DNA of 45,478 bases, taken from the IMG/VR virus record IMGVR_UViG_3300048032_000621, positions 1 to 45,478 of that record; one strand, 5' to 3'. Positions 20,714 through 27,740 of the stretch are shown in pieces. The notes beneath the pieces were generated by a model. That model ran no database searches, was not told the DNA's origin, and saw only the letters and a list, made by a program, of their open reading frames with translations. The stretch is from a virus. Position 1 is the first letter of the stretch. Every line of letters starts with the position of its first letter. Both the position numbers and the translations under genes were made by a program.

Positions 20714-20754
20714 TTTTTTTATCTCAAGTATTTTGCTTATATTAGTATAGTAAT
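20714..20754 (+). promoter_or_regulatory. 41-base repeated promoter-like element, copy 3
   Basis: Seven T, ATCTCAAGTA (three positions differ from copies 1 and 2), then TTTTGCTTATATTAGTATAG and TAAT. The next ATG is at 20774, 19 bases on. Shares upstream ATAAACAG and TAAAA-GTTTT with copy 2. Confidence 0.75.
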
Positions 20755-20773
20755 TAATAATTAAAACAAACAC

Positions 20774-21187
20774 ATGAACTTAGAATCAATCAAAGCAAAC
20801 GGAATTAGTTGGTATGAACCTGCAAAATCTATTATCCCACATCTCACTACTCAAATTGGAATCTTTAAAATGAGACATCCAGAAAAGGATATTTTCGAAA
20901 AGTTCGGAGATGGCGAATACTTTTCAGGAAGGCGATTTAACGATAACGGTGATGTAGCAATTAGAATTGGTGGAGCAATTGTTAGACAAGCACAAGAAGA
21001 ATACATTTATTCTAACATGGGTCGCAATTCAATGACATCTGAGGAAACTCTTCCTCTTTTAGAAGGTATCATTAGCGCATGGTTCGACACTCTCTCCGCT
21101 TCTGAAATTGATATGCTTATTGTCGACGGACTTAAGTGTTGTGCAGAAACAGATCATTGGTACGAATTTGAAAAGCAATGGGACTAA
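20774..21187 (+). CDS. Unknown soluble protein (137 aa)
   Basis: Not recognised. Mixed alpha/beta composition, with a Gly-rich turn (FGDGEYFSGRRFNDNGDVAI) and a C-terminal helix with a Cys pair (DGLKCCAETDHWYEFEKQW). It is the first gene after the third 41-base element and overlaps the next ATG by one base, so it heads a small operon that leads to the UV endonuclease. Possibly an early or middle host-takeover protein, from its promoter context only. Confidence 0.72.
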   Translation: MNLESIKANGISWYEPAKSIIPHLTTQIGIFKMRHPEKDIFEKFGDGEYFSGRRFNDNGDVAIRIGGAIVRQAQEEYIYSNMGRNSMTSEETLPLLEGIISAWFDTLSASEIDMLIVDGLKCCAETDHWYEFEKQWD

Positions 21188-21420
21188 TGATTTCAATGTA
21201 TGAACGCATTGCTAGAATCGAAGGCACTACTCATGTCGTACGAATAGAAGACAGTGTAGTATACAGACAAAATGGATATGAAGTAATTGGTGACAATCTG
21301 TTTGTTCAGACGGAAGACCGATTACTTTTTATGGATTTCGATGTATTTACATTAGAAGAAGCATGCATGGCCGAACGAACGGTCAAAGAAGTAAAAAAGA
21401 AACTTAATACAAACTCTTAA
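21187..21420 (+). CDS. Small unknown protein (77 aa)
   Basis: I chose the ATG at 21187, which overlaps the previous stop as TAATG; ATGs at 21178 and 21196 are alternatives. The protein is beta-rich in the first half (YERIARIEGTTHVVRIEDSV) and helical and basic at the end (ERTVKEVKKKLNTNS). No family recognised. It lies ten bases before the UvdE-type gene in the same likely operon. Confidence 0.65.
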   Translation: MISMYERIARIEGTTHVVRIEDSVVYRQNGYEVIGDNLFVQTEDRLLFMDFDVFTLEEACMAERTVKEVKKKLNTNS

Positions 21421-21430
21421 TATAAAATAT

Positions 21431-22363
21431 ATGGCAGCAGACTACGGATATTGTTGTATCAACATGACTCTTAAAAAAGAATCGAACATATATGTTGGTA
21501 GAAAAATGATTAAAAGAACCTTCATGGAAAAGGGTATTAAATACGCATCAGAACTTGCAGTATTGAATATCAAGGACATGATAGAAATTATCAAGTGGAA
21601 TTACAAGAACGACATAACAATGTATCGTATGTCAAGTAACTTATTTCCATGGATGTCGGAATACGAATTATCTGAACTTCCTGATTATGACAAGGTGCGT
21701 AATCTAATGAAAGGTGCAGGCAAACTTGCTAAACAATATGGCCAAAGATTGACATTCCATCCAGGTCCTTTCAATGTTCTTGCTTCTCCGAATGAAAAGG
21801 TAGTTATCAAAGCCCTTAAAGATTTACGTCAACATGGCGAAATAATGGATATGCTAGATTTACCACAAACTCCTTATGCTGCTATCAATATTCACATCGG
21901 CGGAACCTACGACGATAAAGAAGCTACTAAGAAAAGATTTGCTGAAAATTTCAAGCGACTTACTCCAAGTGCAGCGAATCGTCTAGTTATCGAAAACGAT
22001 GACAAAACAGCACAGTATTCGGTACAGGATTTATATGACATACATCTACTAACGGGTAAAACTCCAATCACATTTGACTATCATCATCACTGGTGCTACG
22101 AAGATTCAATGCCAGAAAAAGAAGCCCTAGAACTTGCAGCTAAATCATGGCCTAAAGGAATTCGCCAACTATGCCACTATTCTTCATGTAAACAAATACA
22201 CGAAGATGCTACACAGGGTAATAAACGTGCACATGCTGATTATGTATATGATCACATTGAAACGTATGGTATGGATCTAGATATCGAACTCGAAGCAAAG
22301 GCGAAAGAACTTGCCCTACAGCGATACAAACAGGAGTTTTTAAAGGAGCTCGTTCTATCATAG
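21431..22363 (+). CDS. uvsE: UvdE/UvsE-type UV damage endonuclease
   Basis: A 310-residue protein of the UV damage endonuclease family, a TIM-barrel metal enzyme that nicks DNA 5' to pyrimidine dimers and other lesions. Family features seen: N-terminal GYCCINMTLKK, MYRMSSNLFPW, RLTFHPGPFNVLASPNEKVV, AAINIHIGG, RLVIENDDK and ITFDYHHHWC, the H, E and D residues that bind metal. Length is normal. It would repair UV-damaged phage DNA, expected for a phage exposed to sunlight; T4 uses the unrelated DenV. It follows two small genes by ten bases. Confidence 0.92.
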   Translation: MAADYGYCCINMTLKKESNIYVGRKMIKRTFMEKGIKYASELAVLNIKDMIEIIKWNYKNDITMYRMSSNLFPWMSEYELSELPDYDKVRNLMKGAGKLAKQYGQRLTFHPGPFNVLASPNEKVVIKALKDLRQHGEIMDMLDLPQTPYAAINIHIGGTYDDKEATKKRFAENFKRLTPSAANRLVIENDDKTAQYSVQDLYDIHLLTGKTPITFDYHHHWCYEDSMPEKEALELAAKSWPKGIRQLCHYSSCKQIHEDATQGNKRAHADYVYDHIETYGMDLDIELEAKAKELALQRYKQEFLKELVLS

Positions 22364-22371
22364 ATATATAA
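22363..22371 (+). promoter_or_regulatory. GATATATAA box
   Basis: GATATATAA begins at the UvdE stop codon and ends four bases before the ATG at 22375. Same motif as at 19026 and 23737, also before proteins with capsid-targeting-like starts. Confidence 0.4.
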
Positions 22372-22374
22372 GTT

Positions 22375-22914
22375 ATGAAGTTTATAAAGACATTTGAAGA
22401 TTGGAACGAAGTTTCACCCGAATTAAAAGCTCACATTGAAGAAGGATTAGATCTTACTAATTCATTCTTTCGTTTAGGAAGCGATGCATATATTGAATTA
22501 TTTGAAGAAGTAAAACAATATTGGGATAAAAACAATATTATCTTAAAGGGTCCTTCAGGATGGATGGCTAAAAATCTAGAAGTAGGAACTAAAGCAGTCT
22601 ATAAACCTAGAGGAGGAAATCAAAAGAATGTAAAATTAGATTCACCAACGAGGGGTGGAAATAAGAAATTCATAGTTTACAGAAATAGTGGAAGAACTGA
22701 TAAAGAAGGAAACATCATTGCTAAGAAATTAGAATGGGGAGATCCTTCATCTACTATTAAGAACGACGACCCGGGAAGAGCAGCTAACTTCTGGGCTAGA
22801 CACGGTTGTGATAAAATGGCTAAGATGGATCCGACTAAGGCGGGATTTTGGGCATGTTACGGACCTACTCTTTTTGGAAAACAGCTTGGTATAAAAAGCG
22901 ATCAACCATGGTAG
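22375..22914 (+). CDS. Putative packaged virion protein with ARHxC-type domain
   Basis: A 179-residue protein. It begins MKFIKTFEDWNEVS, close to the T4 capsid-targeting pattern. From about residue 95 to the end it has KFIVYRNSGRTDKEG, EWGDPSSTIKNDDPGRAANF, WARHGCDKM and GFWACYGPTLFG. I recall a similar arrangement (GDP...IKxDDPxR...F.ARHxC...W.C) in other phage virion-associated proteins, but cannot name it. The conserved His and Cys suggest metal binding. It overlaps the next gene by seven bases. Packaging is inference; the domain memory should be checked. Confidence 0.72.
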   Translation: MKFIKTFEDWNEVSPELKAHIEEGLDLTNSFFRLGSDAYIELFEEVKQYWDKNNIILKGPSGWMAKNLEVGTKAVYKPRGGNQKNVKLDSPTRGGNKKFIVYRNSGRTDKEGNIIAKKLEWGDPSSTIKNDDPGRAANFWARHGCDKMAKMDPTKAGFWACYGPTLFGKQLGIKSDQPW

Positions 22915-23252
22915 ATAAAGATTGTAAATGTAAAAGTTGCGGTTGTGGAGAAATGTCTATGGAAGAAATGATATCCATGGTCGATGATAAAACATTACCC
23001 TTTACGGAGACGGCTGTTTCGAAAAATATAATCATTAGAGAATTCTTACCAAACCAACCTGAACATCTTTTTAAATGGCACTTCGACGAGGAGGACAGGG
23101 TTATTGAAGCCTTAAATGAAAATGATTGGAAGTTCCAATATGATAATAAGCTCCCTATAGAATTAAAAGGATATATAGAAGTAAATGCAGGAGAGTATCA
23201 TAGAATTATACAGGGTACTTCTTCTTTGAAAATACAAATAACTAAAAAATGA
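22908..23252 (+). CDS. Unknown protein with Cys-rich N-terminus (114 aa)
   Basis: I start at the ATG at 22908, which overlaps the previous stop by seven bases, rather than 22848. The N-terminus DCKCKSCGCGEMS packs five cysteines and probably binds a metal. The rest contains FLPNQPEHLFKWHFDEEDR and ends in beta strands (GEYHRIIQGTSSLKIQITKK), which has the look of a small cupin-like barrel. Its stop overlaps the next ATG by four bases, so three genes here form one operon. Confidence 0.7.
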   Translation: MVDKDCKCKSCGCGEMSMEEMISMVDDKTLPFTETAVSKNIIIREFLPNQPEHLFKWHFDEEDRVIEALNENDWKFQYDNKLPIELKGYIEVNAGEYHRIIQGTSSLKIQITKK

Positions 23253-23731
23253 AACACATAAAGCTATTTGAATCCTTTGTAAACGACAAAGAAATTTCTA
23301 CATGGGAAAAAGAGTTTGGTAAATTACCAATTCCTAAGAAAATTAAAGATATATCTAAAGAAATGGCTAAGGCAGGTTTTATTAGAAAAGATACAAAATC
23401 TGTTCAGGCCAAATTATGGATTGGATTAGAAGGAATTTCATGGATAGAAATGAAAGAAAAATTCGGAGACATAGTAGGTAAATTCTATGGTGGACAATTC
23501 TATCAAGCAATGACAAACCCTATGGCTGAAAAATCTGCATATTATGCGTATGAAGTTTCTAAACACGTAGAAGATCTAGCAGCGAATGATGAAAGCGTAG
23601 AACCTGCGTATTATATGATGAAAAATTACTTTAATTCATTTGAATTAAAAATTGATAGAAACAGGGTATTCGATAGAGCAGTTAAAGAGCTAGAAGCCTG
23701 GATGAAACAAAATAAGATTAAAACCCTATAA
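23249..23731 (+). CDS. Unknown protein with capsid-targeting-like start (160 aa)
   Basis: The N-terminus MKHIKLFESFVNDKE fits the MKxIKxFExF pattern shared with the ATP-grasp protein and others. The rest is mostly helical: GKLPIPKKIKDISKEMAKAG, an aromatic middle (AKLWIGLEGISWIEMKEKFG) and a basic end. No domain recognised. The start overlaps the previous stop by four bases. A terminal V-N-D replaces the expected I/L-x-E protease site, so if it is packaged it may not be cleaved. Confidence 0.7.
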   Translation: MKHIKLFESFVNDKEISTWEKEFGKLPIPKKIKDISKEMAKAGFIRKDTKSVQAKLWIGLEGISWIEMKEKFGDIVGKFYGGQFYQAMTNPMAEKSAYYAYEVSKHVEDLAANDESVEPAYYMMKNYFNSFELKIDRNRVFDRAVKELEAWMKQNKIKTL

Positions 23732-23736
23732 AAAGG

Positions 23737-23745
23737 GATATATAG
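23737..23745 (+). promoter_or_regulatory. GATATATAG box
   Basis: GATATATAG six bases after the previous stop and 40 bases before the ATG at 23786; the intervening leader is almost pure A/T. Here the spacing suits a promoter with a short 5' leader. Confidence 0.5.
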
Positions 23746-23785
23746 ATAGTAATTAACACAACAAAAACAAATAAAATAAAAAATT

Positions 23786-24688
23786 ATGGCAAAATTAAAA
23801 TCATTTGAACAGTTTTTATCTGAGATGGATAGAACTGAGGAGGTGCAACAAGACGTAGTTGCGACAGCTGAGCCAGTTGAACAATCTGAAGAAAAGGCGG
23901 AAGAAGTTCAAGGAAACGGTGATGCTGTAGAAGAATCTACTGAAGAACTTAACGAAGGTTTACACCCTAAATTAAAGAAAGCTCAAAAAGCAATTAAGAA
24001 AGGTGAAACTGTTTACGGAGAAAACGTTAGATTTCCTGGAAGATTTAAAATCATAGAACTTGGAGATTTATTTGCAACAGTGGACTATGAAGATGGCACT
24101 GAACCAATGGAAATGGCTTCAATGAATATCAGAATTGATTCTTTACAATTTGAATCAGTTGAAACTGAAGAAGTAGTAACTGAATCTGGTGAAGAAGCTG
24201 GTTTACCTGCTGAAAATTTAAAAGATGAAACTGAAGTAGTTGACAATGACTGTGAAACTCCTGAAGACAAATCAGACGAATTAGAAGCTGAATTAGAAGA
24301 CACTGTCGATGCTGCTGGAAATGAAGAAATTTCTGAAGCTGAAGAAACTGAAGAGGTTGCTGAAGAAGAAACTGAAGAAGTTGCTGAAGAAGAGGAAGAA
24401 GTAAGACTAGTTTCTGATATGTTAAAAGAGGTTTACGAATCATGTAAAAATGAAGCTAAAGCTTGGGAAGACGATGCACATGATGAGCATACTGTTGAAA
24501 CATATATGAAAGAAAATGCTGCATTAGTTGGAGCGTTAGCTGCCCAATCTCTTAAAGAAATGAAAGAAGATTATTCAATTGAAGCTTATGAAGCTGCATG
24601 TAATGAAATGATCGAATCATATTCTAAGAAAGTGAATGAGATGAAAGAGTCTGATTCAGCTGTTGGTGAGGAAACTCCAGAAGCTTAA
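23786..24688 (+). CDS. Very acidic, putative internal head or prohead-core protein
   Basis: A 300-residue protein starting MAKLKSFEQFLSEM, the closest match in the window to the T4 capsid-targeting sequence, with L-S-E at 11-13 fitting the (I/L)-x-E prohead-protease site. A second such site, L-N-E-G, lies near residue 52. A short basic and beta-rich island is at about 55-115, then a long Glu-rich low-complexity stretch (TEEVAEEETEEVAEEEEEV) and a helical C-terminal domain of about 90 residues. Acidic, protease-site-bearing proteins of this kind act as scaffold or internal proteins in T4-like heads. A GATATATA box precedes it and a strong terminator follows it. Confidence 0.75.
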   Translation: MAKLKSFEQFLSEMDRTEEVQQDVVATAEPVEQSEEKAEEVQGNGDAVEESTEELNEGLHPKLKKAQKAIKKGETVYGENVRFPGRFKIIELGDLFATVDYEDGTEPMEMASMNIRIDSLQFESVETEEVVTESGEEAGLPAENLKDETEVVDNDCETPEDKSDELEAELEDTVDAAGNEEISEAEETEEVAEEETEEVAEEEEEVRLVSDMLKEVYESCKNEAKAWEDDAHDEHTVETYMKENAALVGALAAQSLKEMKEDYSIEAYEAACNEMIESYSKKVNEMKESDSAVGEETPEA

Positions 24689-24715
24689 TATTAAAATTAA
24701 CAATATAAACTTTTT

Positions 24716-24748
24716 AAAGGGTTCATGTATAATACATGGACCCTTTTT
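24716..24748 (+). terminator. Strong intrinsic terminator after the acidic protein gene
   Basis: A 14-bp stem AAAGGGTTCATGTA/TACATGGACCCTTT with one G-T wobble and a three-base loop (24730-24732), then five T. The next ATG is only 15 bases after it. Confidence 0.93.
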
Positions 24749-24762
24749 ATTTATAAAGTAAT

Positions 24763-25269
24763 ATGCCAAGAATTTCAGTAGACGTAATATACATGCAAAT
24801 AGCATATCAAATTTCTAAACTCAGTTATGCTGAGAGAAGAAAGGTCGGTTGTATAGTAGTTAAAGACGAGCAGATTGTTTCATTTGGATATAATGGAACT
24901 CCACATGGTTTTGATAATCAATGTGAAGAAACTCAAACTAGAAATATAGATAATCCTGACCACAAAGAAATTCTAATAGAAAAAGGATATGAATGTGAAG
25001 ATACTTGTTGTTCTAAACAAGTTACTAAACAAGAAGTCTTACATGCAGAATCAAATGCACTAATGAAGATTTCAAAATCTACACTTACTTCGAAAGGATC
25101 GATCCTATATACTACTACTTCTCCATGCTTTGAATGCGCTAAGTTAATTATACAAGCTGGTGTAGAAAAAGTATTCTACTGTGAAGGATATAGAGATCTG
25201 TCAGGTATTTCTTTATTAAAAAAGGCAGGAATTATTGTTGAACAAGTAATAGTATGGAATGAGCATTAA
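24763..25269 (+). CDS. dCMP deaminase
   Basis: A 168-residue cytidine/deoxycytidylate deaminase. Zinc ligands and catalytic acid: H94-A-E96 (LHAESNA) and C122-x-x-C125 (SPCFECAKLI). An insert before the active site holds extra cysteines (CEDTCCSKQ), like the T4 enzyme that binds a second zinc. It turns dCMP into dUMP, the substrate for thymidylate synthesis, raising dTTP for phage DNA. No thymidylate synthase is in the window. It overlaps the next gene by 11 bases. The start lies 15 bases after a terminator. Confidence 0.95.
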   Translation: MPRISVDVIYMQIAYQISKLSYAERRKVGCIVVKDEQIVSFGYNGTPHGFDNQCEETQTRNIDNPDHKEILIEKGYECEDTCCSKQVTKQEVLHAESNALMKISKSTLTSKGSILYTTTSPCFECAKLIIQAGVEKVFYCEGYRDLSGISLLKKAGIIVEQVIVWNEH

Positions 25270-25474
25270 TAGAATAAACTTACCGGAAGTAAACCGCCTA
25301 GAAGACTATTTAAAAGAACATGGAAGCCATGAGTTTTTTAGAAGGTATATTAAAAAGACAGAGGCAATGATAGGACCATCTACATCCCATGCCTTTATAA
25401 ACGACTTTATAAAGTTCTACAAAGAAGGAGACTCTAATACCTTCTATATTATACCGCAGCTTAAACTTTTCTAA
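25259..25474 (+). CDS. Small unknown protein (71 aa)
   Basis: Not recognised. Helical, charged: NRLEDYLKEHGSHEFFRRYI and then a mixed C-terminus ending QLKLF. The start overlaps the dCMP deaminase by 11 bases, so translation is coupled. No motif for an enzyme. Confidence 0.62.
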   Translation: MSINRINLPEVNRLEDYLKEHGSHEFFRRYIKKTEAMIGPSTSHAFINDFIKFYKEGDSNTFYIIPQLKLF

Positions 25475-25507
25475 GTTTAGGTGTATAATAATAAAATAGG
25501 TTAAATC

Positions 25508-26029
25508 ATGCAAACAACTGAAGAAAAAGATATTGTAAAATATCAGTGGAAAAAGGGAGATAATTTCGGTAAAGTAGTTGAGGTAGAATCTAAAGATTCT
25601 GAATTCACTCACTTCACTGATGGATCTAAAATATTCAACAACGTATTACCTGAGTTTTTAGAACTAATAACCACTGAGGGATTACCTTTTCCTGGAGCTG
25701 ATCTTATTGGAAATAATAAACCTAAAGCGAAGGAAGCTCCTATTAAAGAAATTGAAAAGAAAGTAGAAGTTAAAGAAACTAATTCTCCACTCGGTCAATT
25801 AATTAAAACTTTATCTGCTAAGAACGTTGAATCATTTCAATTAAGTGTAGGAATTAATCTTCCTAAGAAAGAAATATTTAACATGTTAGTTGAAAACTCT
25901 GAAGAAGAAAAGGAACAAATCTTAGAAGAGATCTCTAAATCAGCTGTTTCTCAAATAGAGATAAATAACCTACAAGAATTTTTAAACGAACAAATAACTG
26001 AATTTGTAACTAATTATTATAAAATATGA
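25508..26029 (+). CDS. Unknown protein (173 aa)
   Basis: No family recognised. The first 60 residues are beta-like (KYQWKKGDNFGKVVEVESKD), a Lys/Glu-rich linker follows (KAKEAPIKEIEKKVEVKE), and the C-terminal 80 residues are helical (LGQLIKTLSAKNVESFQLSV). A two-domain layout with a linker is common in phage structural or adaptor proteins. It opens a run of five overlapping genes (ATGA at its end) that leads to the tail module; a GTGTATAATAAT stretch near 25481 may be its promoter. Confidence 0.68.
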   Translation: MQTTEEKDIVKYQWKKGDNFGKVVEVESKDSEFTHFTDGSKIFNNVLPEFLELITTEGLPFPGADLIGNNKPKAKEAPIKEIEKKVEVKETNSPLGQLIKTLSAKNVESFQLSVGINLPKKEIFNMLVENSEEEKEQILEEISKSAVSQIEINNLQEFLNEQITEFVTNYYKI

Positions 26030-26412
26030 GTCAAGCAAGAAAATACAGAAGAGACACCTACAAAAGAGCTGGGTTATTAAAAGCTAAAAACGAATGGGGA
26101 AGATTCTCTGAAAAGGGAATTGCATGGTACGCCATGAAACAGGAAGAAGGAAAGCAATTTCAAGAGGCTCATGAGAAAAAAGTCAATGACCAAATTGAAG
26201 AACAGTTAGGTTCAAAGCTTAATTCATTAAAGGAAACATGGACTAAGGTGGGTTATAATAAAGAAGAGATTGATTTATTAGAAGAAGCCTTCGCAATGAC
26301 TACGATCAAAGATAAAGAAACTTATAGAGCTGATAGAAAAGCGGCTAGGAAAATATACAAGAAAGTTCAACAATCCCTAGAAGAAAGACTAAATGCAGGA
26401 GATAACTCTTAA
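26026..26412 (+). CDS. Unknown charged helical protein (128 aa)
   Basis: Highly charged, almost all helix: SQARKYRRDTYKRAGLLKAK at the start and a Lys/Arg/Glu-rich end (DRKAARKIYKKVQQSLEERL). Coiled-coil tendency and basic N-terminus suggest protein or nucleic-acid binding. The ATG overlaps the previous stop (ATGA), and the next gene starts 20 bases before its end. Confidence 0.65.
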   Translation: MSQARKYRRDTYKRAGLLKAKNEWGRFSEKGIAWYAMKQEEGKQFQEAHEKKVNDQIEEQLGSKLNSLKETWTKVGYNKEEIDLLEEAFAMTTIKDKETYRADRKAARKIYKKVQQSLEERLNAGDNS

Positions 26413-26707
26413 GATAGCAGATAACGGTGTAATCAAAACTGTGACGGATGATAACATCAATGCGGCCGGCGAAAAATATGAGTCGGTTATTGTCTATGAT
26501 TTTGACAAGGGCATTGATGATAAAATTAGTTTTATTAAAGATATCTGTATTGATGTTGGATTAGATTTTGGTAATTCAAAACAATCCAATCAAATAAAGG
26601 TGGTGACAGAATGGGGAACTAATTACAGTCCTTCTTCCATCGAAACAAAACATAAAATCCAAACTCTTAAAGACAAGATTAAAGAGCTGGAGAAAATGAT
26701 AAAATGA
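26393..26707 (+). CDS. Unknown protein (104 aa)
   Basis: Begins MQEITLKIADNGVIKTVTDD, a beta-rich domain, and ends in a helix (HKIQTLKDKIKELEKMIK) that looks like a coiled coil. No family recognised. It overlaps the upstream gene by 20 bases and the downstream one by four, consistent with an operon. Confidence 0.65.
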   Translation: MQEITLKIADNGVIKTVTDDNINAAGEKYESVIVYDFDKGIDDKISFIKDICIDVGLDFGNSKQSNQIKVVTEWGTNYSPSSIETKHKIQTLKDKIKELEKMIK

Positions 26708-27114
26708 TAACAACGACCGAAATTAAAGAAATTACAATAGAATGTGTTTGGTGTAACAGCAGAAAGGAATTTAATAAATTCTGTAGAAACAATCCAGGAG
26801 AAACAGTCATAGATTTTTATAGCATTAGAAACAAGCTTGTTAAATCAGATCCCTATGACACTGAACCACATCGTTCCGTAATCGGTCTAGCAATAAGAGA
26901 TTCTTTCATTAATGTATTAAATAAGAATGCAGACTTAGAAAAAATCATTTATTTATTTAAAAATTTAGATGTAGAAACAATCGACAACTTTAAGATATTC
27001 TTACAAGAAACAATAGAACCTTCTGCCACCTTACAATTAACTGTTATTAATAGAGATGATTATCCTAAAGACGTTCTTAAAAGATTCGAAAGCGTCAAGA
27101 TAATCGATCTATAA
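26704..27114 (+). CDS. Unknown protein (136 aa)
   Basis: Mixed alpha/beta protein with a C-x-x-C-like pair near the N-terminus (ECVWCNSRKEFNKFCRNN), which may bind a metal. No family recognised. It is coupled at both ends (ATGA upstream, TAATG downstream). Could belong to head-tail connection, because it is upstream of the tail genes, but the sequence gives no direct support. Confidence 0.62.
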   Translation: MITTTEIKEITIECVWCNSRKEFNKFCRNNPGETVIDFYSIRNKLVKSDPYDTEPHRSVIGLAIRDSFINVLNKNADLEKIIYLFKNLDVETIDNFKIFLQETIEPSATLQLTVINRDDYPKDVLKRFESVKIIDL

Positions 27115-27704
27115 TGATAAGACATAAATTATTTTCAAAGGGTGAAAGAATACATGCCCTTATATCCAACACTAGACATTCTCATATCGTATTTCCCGTT
27201 TATGGAATAATTCATGACGTTAAGTTCGATGAGGATATGCCAAGGTATCAAATAAGAATTACTAAGTTTCATGACAATATAGATTTCTTAAAAAGATATC
27301 TCTTCGGTATGAAGTTTTCAAAAGACTTTAATAATAGAACTACAACATTCGGTCTTTCTAGAAAGAACTATAAATCTATGAAAGACTTTCAGAATCAAAT
27401 AGATTCTAAATGGGAATCTTATATGATCTCAGTTGATTCTGTAATGTGTGTTAAAACCAAGACAGAGGTAATAGATCTATTTAATAATATACAAGATTTC
27501 TTAATCGAAAAGAATTTTAAAGATATATTTGAACTCTCAAGCAGAAGTGTATATTCTTCTGGCAAATATTATTATCAATCCAGGGGAGTATATGCTGCCC
27601 ATCTCAAGAAGTTTTTAGGAGATAGAGAACCAAAGACGGATAAATATTATGATAAGCTTTTATATAGACCACAGTCAGACGATCTGGATGACATAGAATT
27701 GTGA
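27114..27704 (+). CDS. Unknown protein (196 aa)
   Basis: No recognised family. The N-terminal third is beta-rich (HIVFPVYGIIHDVKFDEDM), the rest helical with many aromatic residues (SRSVYSSGKYYYQSRGVYAA). It ends 36 bases before the first tail-module gene, with a GAATATATAA box in the gap, so it closes the preceding operon. Confidence 0.65.
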   Translation: MIRHKLFSKGERIHALISNTRHSHIVFPVYGIIHDVKFDEDMPRYQIRITKFHDNIDFLKRYLFGMKFSKDFNNRTTTFGLSRKNYKSMKDFQNQIDSKWESYMISVDSVMCVKTKTEVIDLFNNIQDFLIEKNFKDIFELSSRSVYSSGKYYYQSRGVYAAHLKKFLGDREPKTDKYYDKLLYRPQSDDLDDIEL

Positions 27705-27711
27705 ATATATA
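27702..27711 (+). promoter_or_regulatory. GAATATATAA box before the tail module
   Basis: Variant of the GATATATA box, 30 bases before the ATG at 27741. It would start the first transcript of the tail/baseplate module. Confidence 0.45.
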
Positions 27712-27740
27712 AAACCTAGTAAAAAACATAATATTACAAT

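Noticed and set aside
23786-24688. Minus-strand Leu/Ser-rich open frames opposite the acidic protein
   Set aside because: They are the reverse complement of Glu-rich codons (GAA gives TTC), and the plus-strand gene has a proper leader and terminator.
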